From: Chloroflexota bacterium
GTDB taxonomy: Bacteria > Chloroflexota > Anaerolineae > Aggregatilineales > Phototrophicaceae
Reading direction: 5' to 3'
Length of the DNA: 64,000 nucleotides
Assembly (NCBI GenBank): GCA_016223085.1
Contig: JACRPS010000029.1
Location: 146,421-210,420 of the forward strand
Each line of letters begins with the position of its first letter. Position 1 is the first letter of the stretch. The position numbers and the translations under genes are program-made. Shown here one piece after another: positions 1-9,183 of the stretch. The notes under the pieces are model-generated. The model was not told where the DNA came from and did not search any database. It saw nothing but the letters and a program-made list of their open reading frames with translations.

Positions 1-2
1 AT

Positions 3-554
3 CTGGCGGCGCTGCGGGCGATTCCGGGGCTGACCGTCCTGCGTCCGGCGGACGCCAACGAAACGGCGGGGGCGTGGCATGTTGCCATGACTCACCCGCA
101 CCCGATTGTGCTGGTGGTCTCGCGGCAGGACCTGCCGATTCTGACCGGCGACCATATCTTCCCCGGTGTGGCGAAGGGTGGCTACGTGCTGGCCGACTGC
201 AACGGTACGCCGCAGGTGATTTTGATCGGCACGGGCAGCGAAGTTCATATCGCCCATGAAGCCTATCAGCGGCTGATGGCGGAGGGCATCCAGACGCGGC
301 TGGTGTCGCTGCCGTCATGGGAACTATTTGAGGCGCAGAGCCAGGAATACCGCGACAGCGTACTGCCGCCGGAGGTGACAGCGCGCGTCGGTATTGAAGC
401 CGGCGTGACATTGGGCTGGGAACGCTACGTCGGCTGCAACGGCGTGATGATCGGCGTGAACCGCTTTGGCGCCAGCGCCCCTTATGAACGCATCTATCAG
501 GAATATGGCCTGACGTCGGAGGCGGTGGTGCAGGCGGCGAAGGAGCTGGCGTAA
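3..554 (+). CDS. tkt: Transketolase, C-terminal part (partial, cut by window start)
   Basis: The reading frame is open from the first bases and encodes the last 183 residues of a transketolase, a ThDP enzyme that moves two-carbon ketol units in the pentose phosphate pathway. The visible part starts in the end of the pyrimidine-binding domain ([20 protein letters not shown], the usual transketolase segment) and SRQDLP, then continues through the C-terminal domain ([26 protein letters not shown]). It lies upstream of a transaldolase fusion in the same orientation, so the non-oxidative pentose phosphate steps are grouped here. The xisHI pair separates the two. The 5' end is outside the window. 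Confidence 0.93.
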   Translation: MAALRAIPGLTVLRPADANETAGAWHVAMTHPHPIVLVVSRQDLPILTGDHIFPGVAKGGYVLADCNGTPQVILIGTGSEVHIAHEAYQRLMAEGIQTRLVSLPSWELFEAQSQEYRDSVLPPEVTARVGIEAGVTLGWERYVGCNGVMIGVNRFGASAPYERIYQEYGLTSEAVVQAAKELA

Positions 555-565
555 GTGCAGAAGGC

Positions 566-593
566 GTAGGGACACGATAGATCGTGTTCCTAC
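566..593. repeat. REP palindrome (GTAGGGACACGAT type)
   Basis: A 28-bp imperfect palindrome with half-site GTAGGGACACGAT lies just after the transketolase stop. Near-identical copies lie at 18873-18900, 22873-22900, 45557-45584 and 51116-51143, with a degenerate one at 60471-60497. It could also act as a weak transcript-end hairpin. Confidence 0.85.
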
Positions 594-653
594 AGTGGGG
601 GCGGCGGAAATCAAGCTGCCCCCTGATTGTTCAATTGGGGAAAGGGGACGTTT

Positions 654-1061
654 GTGCTGGATCAATGCCACAAACAGGTGGTGAATGCTTTGCAAAACGC
701 GGGTTGGGATGTTGACCCCAGTATGTATTTTCTGCGTGTAGAGGGTGTCACCGTGTTTGCCGATATTCGTGCCCGTCACGTAAACGGTAAACCTCGCCAA
801 ATTATTGTGGTTGAAGTCAAATGTTTTCCTGATACTCGTTCAGACATGGACGAACTATACCAGGCAATCGGTCAGTACGTGATTTACCGTAATATCCTCA
901 AAGCAACCAATAAGCCCGGTACTCCTTATCTTGCCATTCCTTTAGAAGCCTATAACCGGCTTTTTAGAAAAATGGTTGTTTCTGCAACGATCAACGAATT
1001 ACAGATAAAATTGATACTGGTGGACGTGGAGCGTGAGGAAACCGTGCGATGGATAGATTAA
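654..1061 (+). CDS. xisH: XisH-like protein (element excision factor family, PD-(D/E)XK-like fold)
   Basis: The product is 135 residues and matches the XisH family, named for the cyanobacterial fdxN-element excision controlling factor. The core reads IIVVEVKCF...DELYQAIGQYVIYRNIL, which carries the E-x-K nuclease-like signature and the family's conserved DL/ELxxAIGQY helix. It ends in VRWID, like other XisH proteins. A GTG start at 654 is chosen because AAAGGGG lies six bases upstream and the product then begins like XisH. An in-frame TTG at 627 has no good ribosome site. It overlaps xisI by 13 bases. The gene is clearly more AT-rich than its neighbours, suggesting transfer. The molecular role outside cyanobacteria is not established. 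Confidence 0.85.
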   Translation: MLDQCHKQVVNALQNAGWDVDPSMYFLRVEGVTVFADIRARHVNGKPRQIIVVEVKCFPDTRSDMDELYQAIGQYVIYRNILKATNKPGTPYLAIPLEAYNRLFRKMVVSATINELQIKLILVDVEREETVRWID

Positions 1062-1375
1062 GTATTGCTGAACTTGTAGCAGTTTTACGGCAGGAGATTA
1101 GCCGGTACGCCGGAGTCTCGGACGACTCAAAGGCCTATCTCCTGCGGGATGATGAACTAAAACACTACGCCGTCAACGCGATCATGAATGAGCCGGGGGA
1201 TGACCATGCCTGGGTTATTGTGCAGGCGCATATTGACGGTGAACACATCATTGTGGACGAGGACAACGTATGGGACAAGAATCTATGGAAAGCCCTTGTC
1301 GCCGCCGGCGTCCCGCGCGAGCAGATTGTGCTGGCCTACCAGGGCGAGAAAGTCCCGACGGCCAGCGAGCCGTAA
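1049..1375 (+). CDS. xisI: XisI-like protein
   Basis: This 108-residue protein matches the XisI family, the constant partner of XisH. It begins MDRLSIAELVAVLRQEISRYA. The middle has the family features of a WVIVQAHIDGEHIIVDED strand pair followed by LVAAGVPREQIVLAYQ near the C-terminus. It overlaps the end of xisH, so the two are translationally coupled. The pair sits between two pentose phosphate genes without an integrase or visible attachment site. Function here is unknown; a role in a mobile or conflict system is only inferred from family history. Confidence 0.85.
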   Translation: MDRLSIAELVAVLRQEISRYAGVSDDSKAYLLRDDELKHYAVNAIMNEPGDDHAWVIVQAHIDGEHIIVDEDNVWDKNLWKALVAAGVPREQIVLAYQGEKVPTASEP

Positions 1376-1389
1376 TGAGCAACCAGCCC

Positions 1390-1420
1390 TAGGGGCGAGT
1401 CTTAGACCCGCCCCTACAGA
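1390..1420. repeat. REP-like palindrome (GGGGCG...CGCCCCTAC type)
   Basis: An imperfect palindrome (GGGGCGAGTC ... ACCCGCCCCTAC) lies between xisI and tal-pgi. Related copies are at 15403-15433 and 54511-54540. Confidence 0.7.
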
Positions 1421-1453
1421 CCGAAAGATTCGTTTGTTAGAAGGAGTCCACCC

Positions 1454-4327
1454 ATGAGCAGCAACCCCACCGTCGAGGTGCAGCAGTACGGCCAGAGTTT
1501 CTGGCTTGATTTTATCCACCGCACGTCTATCACCGGCGGCGAATTGCAGCGGTATATTGACGACTACGGCATCCTCGGCGTCACGTCGAATCCGTCCATC
1601 TTCCAGAAGGCGATTGGCGAGTCGGATGCGTATGACGACGCCATCAGTCACATGCTCGACCTGGATGCCAGCGACATCTATGAAAAGCTGGCGGTGGACG
1701 ATATCCAGCAGGCGCTGGACCTGTTCCGCCCGATTTACGACCACACCAATGGCCGGGATGGCTACGTCAGCCTGGAAGTCTCGCCGCTGATCGCCAGCGA
1801 TACCGAACAAACGCTGTCAGAAGCCAAGCGGCTGTTTAAGCTGGTGGACCGCCCCAATCTGATGGTCAAAATCCCGGCCACGCCGGCGGGTATCCCGGCG
1901 ATTGAAGAAGCCATCGCGGCAGGGGTGAACGTTAACGTGACGCTGATTTTTGCCGTCAAAAATTACGAGCAGGTGGCGCGGGCGTACATTCGCGGCCTGC
2001 AGCGCCGTCTGGACGCGGGTAAAGACATCCGCCATATCGCGTCGGTCGCCAGCTTCTTTGTCAGCCGGATTGACACCGTTGTTGATCGGATACTGGAAAA
2101 CAACATCCGCGCGGCGCAGGGGCGGGACATCCACCGCGTGGCCGCCAACCGCGAACTGCTGGGCAAGGCGGCGATTGCCAACGCCAAGCTGGCGTACAGG
2201 CTGTATCAGGAATTGTTCCTGGGCGACGAATTTGCGCCGCTGCGCGAGGCCGGGGCGCAGGTGCAGCGCCCACTGTGGGCCTCCACCGGCACCAAAAACC
2301 CGAACTACCCCGATACGCTCTATGTGGATACGCTCATCGGGCCGGACACGGTCAATACGCTGCCGCCCGCCACGCTCAAGGCGTTTAAGGATCATGGCAC
2401 GGTCGCGCCGACGCTGACCGAAAATATGGATCAGGCGCAGGAAGTGATGGACCGGCTGGCGGAAGTGGGCGTGAACTTCGACGATGTGACCGACCAGCTC
2501 CAGATAGACGGCGTGACGGCGTTTGCCGAGTCGTTTGAGCAGTTGATCGCCCAAGTGAATGCCAAGCGCGACGTGCTGCTGGCCGGGGTGATCCAGAAGC
2601 AAAATCTGGCGCTGGGTACGTATGCCGAAGCCGTGCAGCCGGCGCTGAAGGCGCTGGAAGCCGAACACGCCAATGCCCGCGTATGGGCGCACGATGGCAG
2701 CCTGTGGAAAGACCAGGCCAGCGCCATCGCCAAAATCGAAAACCGGCTCGGCTGGCTGGACGTGCAAAAAACGATAGACATTGACCGGCTGAAGACGCTG
2801 CAGGCCAGTGTCAGGGGTGGCGCGTTTAAACAGGTCGTACTGCTGGGCATGGGCGGCAGCAGCCTCGCGCCGGAGGTACTGTACCAGACCTTCGGCCAGC
2901 AGCCGGACTTCCCCGCCTTCCACATGCTGGACAGCACCCATCCGGGGCAGATTCGCGCCATCGAAAACGCGATTGATCTCCGGTACACGCTGTTTCTGGT
3001 TGCCAGCAAGTCCGGCTCAACCATCGAAACCGCTGCTTTCCACAAATATTTCTACGAGCGTACCGGGCGCAACGGCAGCCAGTTTATCGCCATCACCGAC
3101 CCAAATACCCCGATGGAGGCGCTGGCGAAGCAGCAGAACTTCCGTGACATCTTCCTGAACCCGGCGGACATCGGTGGGCGGTTCAGCGCCCTCAGCTATT
3201 TCGGCCTCGTGCCGGCGGCGCTGATGGGCCTTGATCTCGACCGGCTGTGGGCGGAAGCGGAACGGATGATGATGGCCTGCGGCCCACACATCCCGGCGCA
3301 GCAGCACCCCGGCCTACAGCTTGGCGCGATTCTGGCGGTACTGGGCCAGCAGGGGCGCGATAAGGTCATCATTCACACCAGCGCCGCGATCAGCGCCTTT
3401 GGCAGTTGGGTGGAGCAGTTGGTGGCGGAAAGCACCGGCAAGGAAGGCAAGGGGTTGCTGCCGGTGGTTGGTGGCACCGTCGGCAACCCGCACGATTACA
3501 ATTCCGACCGGCTGGTGATTTACCTGCGTGTCGAAGGTGAGCCGGATAACGAAGCGATGGACGCGGCCATCCGCGCCCTGCGCGAGGCAGGACACCCGCG
3601 CGTGTCCTACTACCTGAACGACCGCTACTGCATCGCTGGTGAGTTTTTCCGCTGGGAGTACGCGACGGCGATTGCCGGCAAGCTGCTGGGCATCAACCCG
3701 TTTGACGAACCCAATGTGACCGAGGCGAAAGAAGCTACCGCCCGGCTGCTGGCGTATTACCAGGAACACGGCGCGCTGCCCACCCTGGAGCCGGCCTTTA
3801 AAGAAAGCGGCGTGACCCTGTATGCCGACGAGCCGACCATCCACCAGTTGAGCGAACTGGCCTTACAGCACGGCTACAGCAGCGGCGACCTGACCGGTCT
3901 GCTGGCAGCCATGATAAACTCCACCCGCGCCAATGATTACTTCGCGCTGCTGGCGTACCTGCCCTACAGCGCCGACCTCAACGCCGCGCTGGAGGAGGTG
4001 CGCCGCCGTCTGCGCCACACCACGCGCCGGGCGGTGACGATTGGCTACGGGCCGCGCTACCTGCACAGCACCGGCCAACTGCATAAAGGTGGGCCAAACA
4101 CCGGCAACTTCATCCAGATTACGGCGGACATCCGCGACGACATCCCCGTTCCGAGTGAGCCGTACACCTTTGGCATACTCAACGCGGCGCAGGCTGCCGG
4201 CGACATGCTGGCGCTGCGCGCCAAGGATCGCCGCGCCATCCGGCTGCACATCACCGGCGACGTGCTGGCCGGGCTGAAGGTGCTGCTCGGCGCGATTGAT
4301 CTGGTGGATGAACGTAAGAGCAAATAG
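1454..4327 (+). CDS. tal-pgi: Bifunctional transaldolase / glucose-6-phosphate isomerase
   Basis: This is a 957-residue fusion. Residues 1 to about 370 are a transaldolase: LGVTSNPSIFQKAI near residue 41, and the Schiff-base lysine in LMVKIPATPAG at about K139. Residues from about 390 onward are a phosphoglucose isomerase with the phosphosugar-binding segments VVLLGMGGSSLAPEVL and SKSGSTIETAAFHKYF. The fused enzyme would interconvert sedoheptulose-7-P/GAP with erythrose-4-P/F6P and then F6P with G6P, linking the pentose phosphate pathway to glycolysis in the cytoplasm. The start follows AGAAGGAG eight bases upstream. Such fusions are known from several bacterial lineages, including Chloroflexota. 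Both active regions look intact. Confidence 0.95.
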   Translation: MSSNPTVEVQQYGQSFWLDFIHRTSITGGELQRYIDDYGILGVTSNPSIFQKAIGESDAYDDAISHMLDLDASDIYEKLAVDDIQQALDLFRPIYDHTNGRDGYVSLEVSPLIASDTEQTLSEAKRLFKLVDRPNLMVKIPATPAGIPAIEEAIAAGVNVNVTLIFAVKNYEQVARAYIRGLQRRLDAGKDIRHIASVASFFVSRIDTVVDRILENNIRAAQGRDIHRVAANRELLGKAAIANAKLAYRLYQELFLGDEFAPLREAGAQVQRPLWASTGTKNPNYPDTLYVDTLIGPDTVNTLPPATLKAFKDHGTVAPTLTENMDQAQEVMDRLAEVGVNFDDVTDQLQIDGVTAFAESFEQLIAQVNAKRDVLLAGVIQKQNLALGTYAEAVQPALKALEAEHANARVWAHDGSLWKDQASAIAKIENRLGWLDVQKTIDIDRLKTLQASVRGGAFKQVVLLGMGGSSLAPEVLYQTFGQQPDFPAFHMLDSTHPGQIRAIENAIDLRYTLFLVASKSGSTIETAAFHKYFYERTGRNGSQFIAITDPNTPMEALAKQQNFRDIFLNPADIGGRFSALSYFGLVPAALMGLDLDRLWAEAERMMMACGPHIPAQQHPGLQLGAILAVLGQQGRDKVIIHTSAAISAFGSWVEQLVAESTGKEGKGLLPVVGGTVGNPHDYNSDRLVIYLRVEGEPDNEAMDAAIRALREAGHPRVSYYLNDRYCIAGEFFRWEYATAIAGKLLGINPFDEPNVTEAKEATARLLAYYQEHGALPTLEPAFKESGVTLYADEPTIHQLSELALQHGYSSGDLTGLLAAMINSTRANDYFALLAYLPYSADLNAALEEVRRRLRHTTRRAVTIGYGPRYLHSTGQLHKGGPNTGNFIQITADIRDDIPVPSEPYTFGILNAAQAAGDMLALRAKDRRAIRLHITGDVLAGLKVLLGAIDLVDERKSK

Positions 4328-4500
4328 GCTGATGTCAGGGGCGGCTGTCGTGGCCGCCCTACCGTTGAGCCATCAGCAAACCCGTAAAACCAGAATTTGA
4401 ACGCTGACGGCTGGCCGCTATCGGTGTTCACCCTGCGAGTCTGGTAAATCCCCCTCAATTCTGCTACCCTCTACCCCCGGAAAGATGCGGGGGAACACCG

Positions 4501-5685
4501 ATGCGGACTCGTGACCTGTCCGGGCTGGGCGTGTGCTGGATTGGCAATATGCGGTACACCAATCCGCTCAGCCTGACCGATGACAAAAAATGGCGGCTGC
4601 TCGGCAGCCTGGGCTTGCGGATGTACGTGGTGGGTTTCGCCGTTGGCCTGCAACCGCGCGCCTTCGCCCGCCATGCCCGCTTCTACCTGCTGCCGGAACT
4701 GCCAGCGGCGCCCCTGCGTTACCTCGAATTTTTCCTGATCGTGCCGCTGCTGGCGCTGTGGCTGGTGTTCCGCCGCAACATCCGCGTCATCGTCGCCACC
4801 AGCCCGTTTGAAGGCGCGATTGGCGCACTGGTAAAAAATGTGGCGCGGCTGGTTGGGCGGCGCGTGGCGCTGGTAGTGGAGAGTCACGGCGATTTTGAAT
4901 TGGCGGTTTTTCAGCAGCGCCGGGTGCGTTTCACCCGCGTCTACACCCTGCTGATGTCCCGGCTGGCGCGCTACGGCCTGCGCCACGCGGATGTGCTACG
5001 GGCGGTATCCGGCAGCACACGCCGGCAGCTTGAAGCCTGGACGCCCGCTCAAAAACCCCTGCACCAGTTTATGACCTGGAGCGACTTTGGCACGTTCTCC
5101 GGTCTGCGGCGTGAACTGCCGGTGTCGGCAGCGCAGACCGTGCTGTATGCTGGGACGCTTATCCCGCGCAAGGGGGTTCATGTTCTGATTGAGGCTTTTG
5201 CCCGTGCGGCGGGGGACGGCCCGGCGGAATTGTGGCTGGTCGGCAAGGCGGAAAACTTCGAATATACCCGGCAGTTACAGGCGCAGGTCGAACGCTGTGG
5301 TCTGGCCGGCAGGGTGAAGTTTATCGGCGCGGTTTCGCAGACCGAACTGGCGGATTACATGGGCCGGGCGCGGGCGCTGGTGCTGGTGTCCCAATCGGAA
5401 GGGCTGCCGCGCGTGGTGATCGAGGCCATGATGACCGGACTGGTCGTGATCGCCAGTCACGTTTCCGGCATCCCGGAAGTGATCGAACACGGCTCAACCG
5501 GCTATCTGGTGCCACCGGATGACGTGGAAGCGCTAGCCGCCGTGCTGCGGCAGGTGCTGCTCGACCCCCACGCCGACGTGATCGGCGCGCGCGCCCAGGC
5601 CTACGCGCGGCAGTTTTTCTCCGAAGCGGCCTATGTCGAAGGTTATCAGCGGCTGCTGGCGCAGGCAGCGAGGGCAGCCGAATGA
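4501..5685 (+). CDS. GT4-family glycosyltransferase
   Basis: A 394-residue GT-B fold glycosyltransferase and the first gene of the surface polysaccharide cluster. The C-terminal donor-binding domain carries YAGTLIPRKGVHVLIEAF and the E-x7-E motif in SEGLPRVVIEAMMTGLVVIASHVSGIPEVI, typical of retaining GT4 enzymes using nucleotide sugars. A hydrophobic stretch at about residues 75-95 may place it at the membrane. GGGGGAA precedes the ATG. Its stop overlaps the next start by four bases (ATGA). Sugar specificity cannot be read from the sequence. Confidence 0.88.
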   Translation: MRTRDLSGLGVCWIGNMRYTNPLSLTDDKKWRLLGSLGLRMYVVGFAVGLQPRAFARHARFYLLPELPAAPLRYLEFFLIVPLLALWLVFRRNIRVIVATSPFEGAIGALVKNVARLVGRRVALVVESHGDFELAVFQQRRVRFTRVYTLLMSRLARYGLRHADVLRAVSGSTRRQLEAWTPAQKPLHQFMTWSDFGTFSGLRRELPVSAAQTVLYAGTLIPRKGVHVLIEAFARAAGDGPAELWLVGKAENFEYTRQLQAQVERCGLAGRVKFIGAVSQTELADYMGRARALVLVSQSEGLPRVVIEAMMTGLVVIASHVSGIPEVIEHGSTGYLVPPDDVEALAAVLRQVLLDPHADVIGARAQAYARQFFSEAAYVEGYQRLLAQAARAAE

Positions 5686-6767
5686 CGGTTGAAGGGCGCC
5701 GCCTGCGCCTGCTGCTGTTTAACCTCGTCACTGATGCCGACGACCCGGTACTGGGGTTTACGACCGTGTGGCTGAACGCGCTTGCCCCCCACTGCGCCTA
5801 CATTGACGTGATTACCATGCGCGCCGGTCGGCTGGCGCTGCCGGCCAACGTGCGGGTGTATTCGGTTGGCAAGGAAAAAGGTTACAGCGAAGCGCGCCGC
5901 GCGCTGGAGTTTTACCGTATTTTGATCGGTCTGCTGCTGCGCCGCCGCTACGACACCTGTTTTGCCCACATGCAGCAGATTTTTGCGCTCATGGCCGCGC
6001 CGCTGCTCAAGCTCTGGCGCGTGCCGATCACGCTGTGGTACGCGCACAAATCCACGCCCCGGTCGCTGGTCTGGGCGGAAAAGCTGGTTAACCACATCGT
6101 CACGCCGTCGCCCGAAAGTTTCCGCCTGCCCAGCCGGAAAGTGCGCGTGGTCGGGCACGGGATTGATACTACCCGCTTTGTCCCGGCAGCGCGCGCCGAC
6201 GATGGCCTGTTTACGCTGGTCAGCGTGGGACGGCTGGCGCCGGTCAAGCGGCTGGAGTTGCTGATTGATACTGTCCACCGGCTGTATTTTGATCTGGCCT
6301 GGGGCGAGGTGCGGCTGCGCATCGTCGGTGGCGCGCCGGAAGAACACACGGATTACGAGCGCGGCCTGCGCCAACTGGTTGAATCGCTGGACATCACCAG
6401 CCTGGTGACATTCACCGGCCCCGTTGAATACGACGCGGTGGTGGCGGAGTACCAGCAGGCCGACGTGATGGTGAACCTCAGCCAGACGGGCAGCATAGAT
6501 AAAGCCGTGCTGGAAGCGATGGCCTGCGGCCTGCCCGTGATTACCGCCAACGAAGCCTTCCAGTCGCTGCTCGCTCCCTGGCGCGACCTGCTGCTTATCC
6601 CGCCGGAATCGCCGGGCAAGCTGGCCGTCAGTCTGGTGAAGCTCAAAGCCATGCCGCCGGACGAACGCCGCGCGCTGGGGCAGCAGCTTCGGGCGCTGGT
6701 GGTGGAGCAGCATAGCCTGACACGGCTGGTGGCGGTGCTGCTGGACATCCTGCGGGGCGATTCATGA
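5682..6767 (+). CDS. GT4-family glycosyltransferase
   Basis: A 361-residue glycosyltransferase with the GT4 C-terminal domain: LVSVGRLAPVKRLELLIDTV followed by LSQTGSIDKAVLEAMACGLPVITANEAF. The first glutamate of the usual E-x7-E motif is replaced in the TGSIDKAVLE version, a variant seen in part of the GT4 family. It overlaps the preceding and following genes by four bases, so it is translated as part of one operon. Likely adds one sugar to a lipid-linked oligosaccharide at the inner membrane face; donor and acceptor are unknown. Confidence 0.86.
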   Translation: MTVEGRRLRLLLFNLVTDADDPVLGFTTVWLNALAPHCAYIDVITMRAGRLALPANVRVYSVGKEKGYSEARRALEFYRILIGLLLRRRYDTCFAHMQQIFALMAAPLLKLWRVPITLWYAHKSTPRSLVWAEKLVNHIVTPSPESFRLPSRKVRVVGHGIDTTRFVPAARADDGLFTLVSVGRLAPVKRLELLIDTVHRLYFDLAWGEVRLRIVGGAPEEHTDYERGLRQLVESLDITSLVTFTGPVEYDAVVAEYQQADVMVNLSQTGSIDKAVLEAMACGLPVITANEAFQSLLAPWRDLLLIPPESPGKLAVSLVKLKAMPPDERRALGQQLRALVVEQHSLTRLVAVLLDILRGDS

Positions 6768-7963
6768 CGCGGCTGCTGTACATTGCCAACCTTCGCCTGC
6801 CAACGGAAAAGGCGCACGGGCTGCAAATCATGCAGAACTGCGAGGCGCTGGCGGACGCCGGCGCGGACGTAACGCTGTGGGCTGCGCGCCGGGTGAACAC
6901 GCCGGAGATGAACGCCATCCCGGACCCCTGGGCGCATTACGGTGTCAAGCGCAACTTCCGGCTGCGGCGCGTGCCGTGTCTCGATCTGCTGTGGCTGGTG
7001 CCGGAACGCAATGACCGACTGGCGCAACTGATCTTCCACCTGCAACAGTGGACGTTTACGCTGGCAGCGCTGCTGGGCGCGCTGTTCACCCGCGCCGACA
7101 TTTATTACAGCCGCGATCTGCCGGCGCTGCTGGCGCTCAGTCTGGTGAAGCCGCGCCGGGCACTGGTGTACGAAGCGCATCAACTGCGGGCCGGACGGGC
7201 CGGACGCTGGTTGCAGCGTCAGGTCGTGCGCCAGGTGGGAACGGTGATCACGGTGACGGCGCGCCTGGGGGATGATTTAGTCAAACTGGGTGCGGATTCG
7301 GCGCGGCTGCTGGTCGCCCACGACGGCATCCGCCGCGAACGATTCGCCGATACGCCATCACGCGCGGCGGCGCGGGCAGTGCTCGGCTGGCCGCCAGACG
7401 CCTTCATCGTCGGCTACGTTGGGCGGCTGCACACGATGGCGATGGATAAGGGCGTGGGGACGCTGGTGGAGGCGCTGCGACAGGTGGCCGGCGTGGCGCT
7501 GGCGCTGGTCGGCGGGCCGGATGACATGGCCGCTGCGCTGCGCCGCCAGTGGGCGGACGCCGGTCTGGATGAAGGCTGTTTTCTGTCCGCCGGGCAGGTG
7601 CCGCCGGAGCGCGTGCCGCTGTATTTGAGCGCCTTCGACGTGTGCGCCATGCCCTTCCCCTGGGCCGAACACTTCGCCTATTACGCTTCGCCGATCAAGC
7701 TGTTTGAGTATATGGCGGCGCGGCGCGCCATCGTCGCCTCGAACCTGCCCAGCACGGCGGAAGTGGTGACGGACGGCGACACGGCGCTGCTGTATCCGCC
7801 TGGCGATGTGGCGGCACTGGCGGCGGCCATTACTCGCCTGCGCGACGATCCCGCCCTGCGCGACCGGCTGGCGGAACGCGCCTATGAGCGCGTGATGGCG
7901 CATTACACCTGGGATGAGCGCGCGGCGGCGATACTCGAAAAAGTGATGAGGTACGAGGGATGA
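6764..7963 (+). CDS. GT4-family glycosyltransferase
   Basis: A 399-residue GT-B glycosyltransferase. The N-terminal acceptor domain contains LPTEKAHGLQIMQNCEALADAGADVTLW, the usual GT4 beginning after a Rossmann strand. The C-terminal domain has IVGYVGRLHTMAMDKGVGTLVEAL and SPIKLFEYMAARRAIVASNLPSTAEVV, a KxxEYMA version of the second motif found in capsular and mannosyl-type transferases. Four-base overlaps on both sides place it inside the polysaccharide operon. Specificity is unknown. Confidence 0.86.
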   Translation: MTRLLYIANLRLPTEKAHGLQIMQNCEALADAGADVTLWAARRVNTPEMNAIPDPWAHYGVKRNFRLRRVPCLDLLWLVPERNDRLAQLIFHLQQWTFTLAALLGALFTRADIYYSRDLPALLALSLVKPRRALVYEAHQLRAGRAGRWLQRQVVRQVGTVITVTARLGDDLVKLGADSARLLVAHDGIRRERFADTPSRAAARAVLGWPPDAFIVGYVGRLHTMAMDKGVGTLVEALRQVAGVALALVGGPDDMAAALRRQWADAGLDEGCFLSAGQVPPERVPLYLSAFDVCAMPFPWAEHFAYYASPIKLFEYMAARRAIVASNLPSTAEVVTDGDTALLYPPGDVAALAAAITRLRDDPALRDRLAERAYERVMAHYTWDERAAAILEKVMRYEG

Positions 7964-9183
7964 GTGAAAACCCGGAACTCGGAACTTGGAACTCGGAACT
8001 CAAGATCGGCCTGCTCGCGGGCGATCTGTCGCACAGACACGGCTGGGCACACTACAGCCTGAGTCTGATCGAAGCCCTGCGCGATGCCGGCGCCGCCCTC
8101 ACCGTCGTCGCTGCCCGCAACAGCCCGGACGTGCCGGGGGTGACGCTGCACCGGCTGCTACCCAACGTCGTGCCGGCAGAACGCTGGCTGCTGCTCAAAC
8201 AGGCGTGGGCGCTGCCGCCGGTGCGGGCGCTGCTGCGCGACTGTGACGTGATTCACGCCCTGCTGGAGCCATACGCGCCGCTGGCCGCCGGGGTTGCCGG
8301 CAGCCGCCCGCTGCTGATTACCGCGCATGGCAGCTACGTCCGGCTGGCCAGTCTGCGCCCCTGGCCGGTGAGCGCAATTTATGGTTGGGCGCTGCGACGT
8401 GGCACGCTGGTGTGTGTCAGCCGCCACACGGCGCGTGTCGCCTCGGCGTCGCTGTCGGGCGCGCGCACGGTTGTTGTCAACAACGGCGTGGACGCGGCCC
8501 GGTTTGCTGCCCTCACCCCAACCCCTCTTCCACAGGGACAGGGGCTACAAAACGTATCTTCACCCCCTCTCCATTTCGTGGAGAGGCGGGCAGGGGGTGA
8601 GGTCAAAACGATTCTGACCGTTGGCGCGGTGAAGGCGCGTAAGGGAATCCTCGAACTGGCGCGGGCGCTGGCGGTGGTGCGCCGGGAACTGCCGGAAACG
8701 CGCTGCGTCGTCATCGGCAGTCTGACGGATACAGCCTATGTAGGGCGCGTGCGCGCCGAAATCCACACGCTCGGACTGGACGATCACCTGCTGCTGCTCG
8801 GTCACGTGCCAGAGGATACACTGCTGGCGTGGTACGGCGCGGCGGACGTGTTTGTGCTGCCATCGGTCAATGACGGCTGGAAGTTCGAGGGTTATGGACT
8901 GGTGTATCTGGAAGCCAGCGCCGCCGGGCTGCCCGTTATCGGCACAACCGATACCGGTGCAGTGGACGCGATTGACAACGGCGTGACTGGTCTGCTGGTG
9001 GCGCAGGACCGGCTGGCGGACGATCTGCCGCGCGCGATGCTGCGCCTGCTGCGCGACCCCGACCTGCGGGCGCGGATGGGCGCAGCGGGCCGCGCCAGAG
9101 CGCAGGCGCAGACCTGGGCGCGCGTCGCCGGGCAAATGCTGGCATTGTATACCGATTCACTGACGCATCGGACAAAGCCATGA
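7960..9183 (+). CDS. GT4-family glycosyltransferase with in-frame repeat insertions
   Basis: A 407-residue GT4 glycosyltransferase: VVNNGVDAARF, ILTVGAVKARKGILELARAL, and EGYGLVYLEASAAGLPVIGTTDTGAVDAI (E-x7-E). Two segments look like dispersed genome repeats read through in frame. Residues 5-14 come from a tandem GGAACTCGGAACT microrepeat (7973-8001). Residues about 184-214 (LTPTPLPQGQG...) come from a CCCTCACCCCAACCCCT hairpin repeat (8511-8602) lying between the NNGVD loop and the KxRKG strand, where the fold tolerates a loop. The gene stays open and overlaps both neighbours by four bases, so it is probably functional. Confidence 0.86.
   Translation: MSENPELGTWNSELKIGLLAGDLSHRHGWAHYSLSLIEALRDAGAALTVVAARNSPDVPGVTLHRLLPNVVPAERWLLLKQAWALPPVRALLRDCDVIHALLEPYAPLAAGVAGSRPLLITAHGSYVRLASLRPWPVSAIYGWALRRGTLVCVSRHTARVASASLSGARTVVVNNGVDAARFAALTPTPLPQGQGLQNVSSPPLHFVERRAGGEVKTILTVGAVKARKGILELARALAVVRRELPETRCVVIGSLTDTAYVGRVRAEIHTLGLDDHLLLLGHVPEDTLLAWYGAADVFVLPSVNDGWKFEGYGLVYLEASAAGLPVIGTTDTGAVDAIDNGVTGLLVAQDRLADDLPRAMLRLLRDPDLRARMGAAGRARAQAQTWARVAGQMLALYTDSLTHRTKP

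Noticed and set aside
627..653. TTG at 627 as the xisH start
   Set aside because: There is no ribosome site in front of it; AAAGGGG sits correctly for GTG 654 and the shorter product matches the family.
1817..2941. Long open frame on the minus strand over tal-pgi
   Set aside because: It is a codon-bias shadow of a strongly matching plus-strand gene and shows no recognisable domain; many similar shadows exist in this GC-rich DNA.
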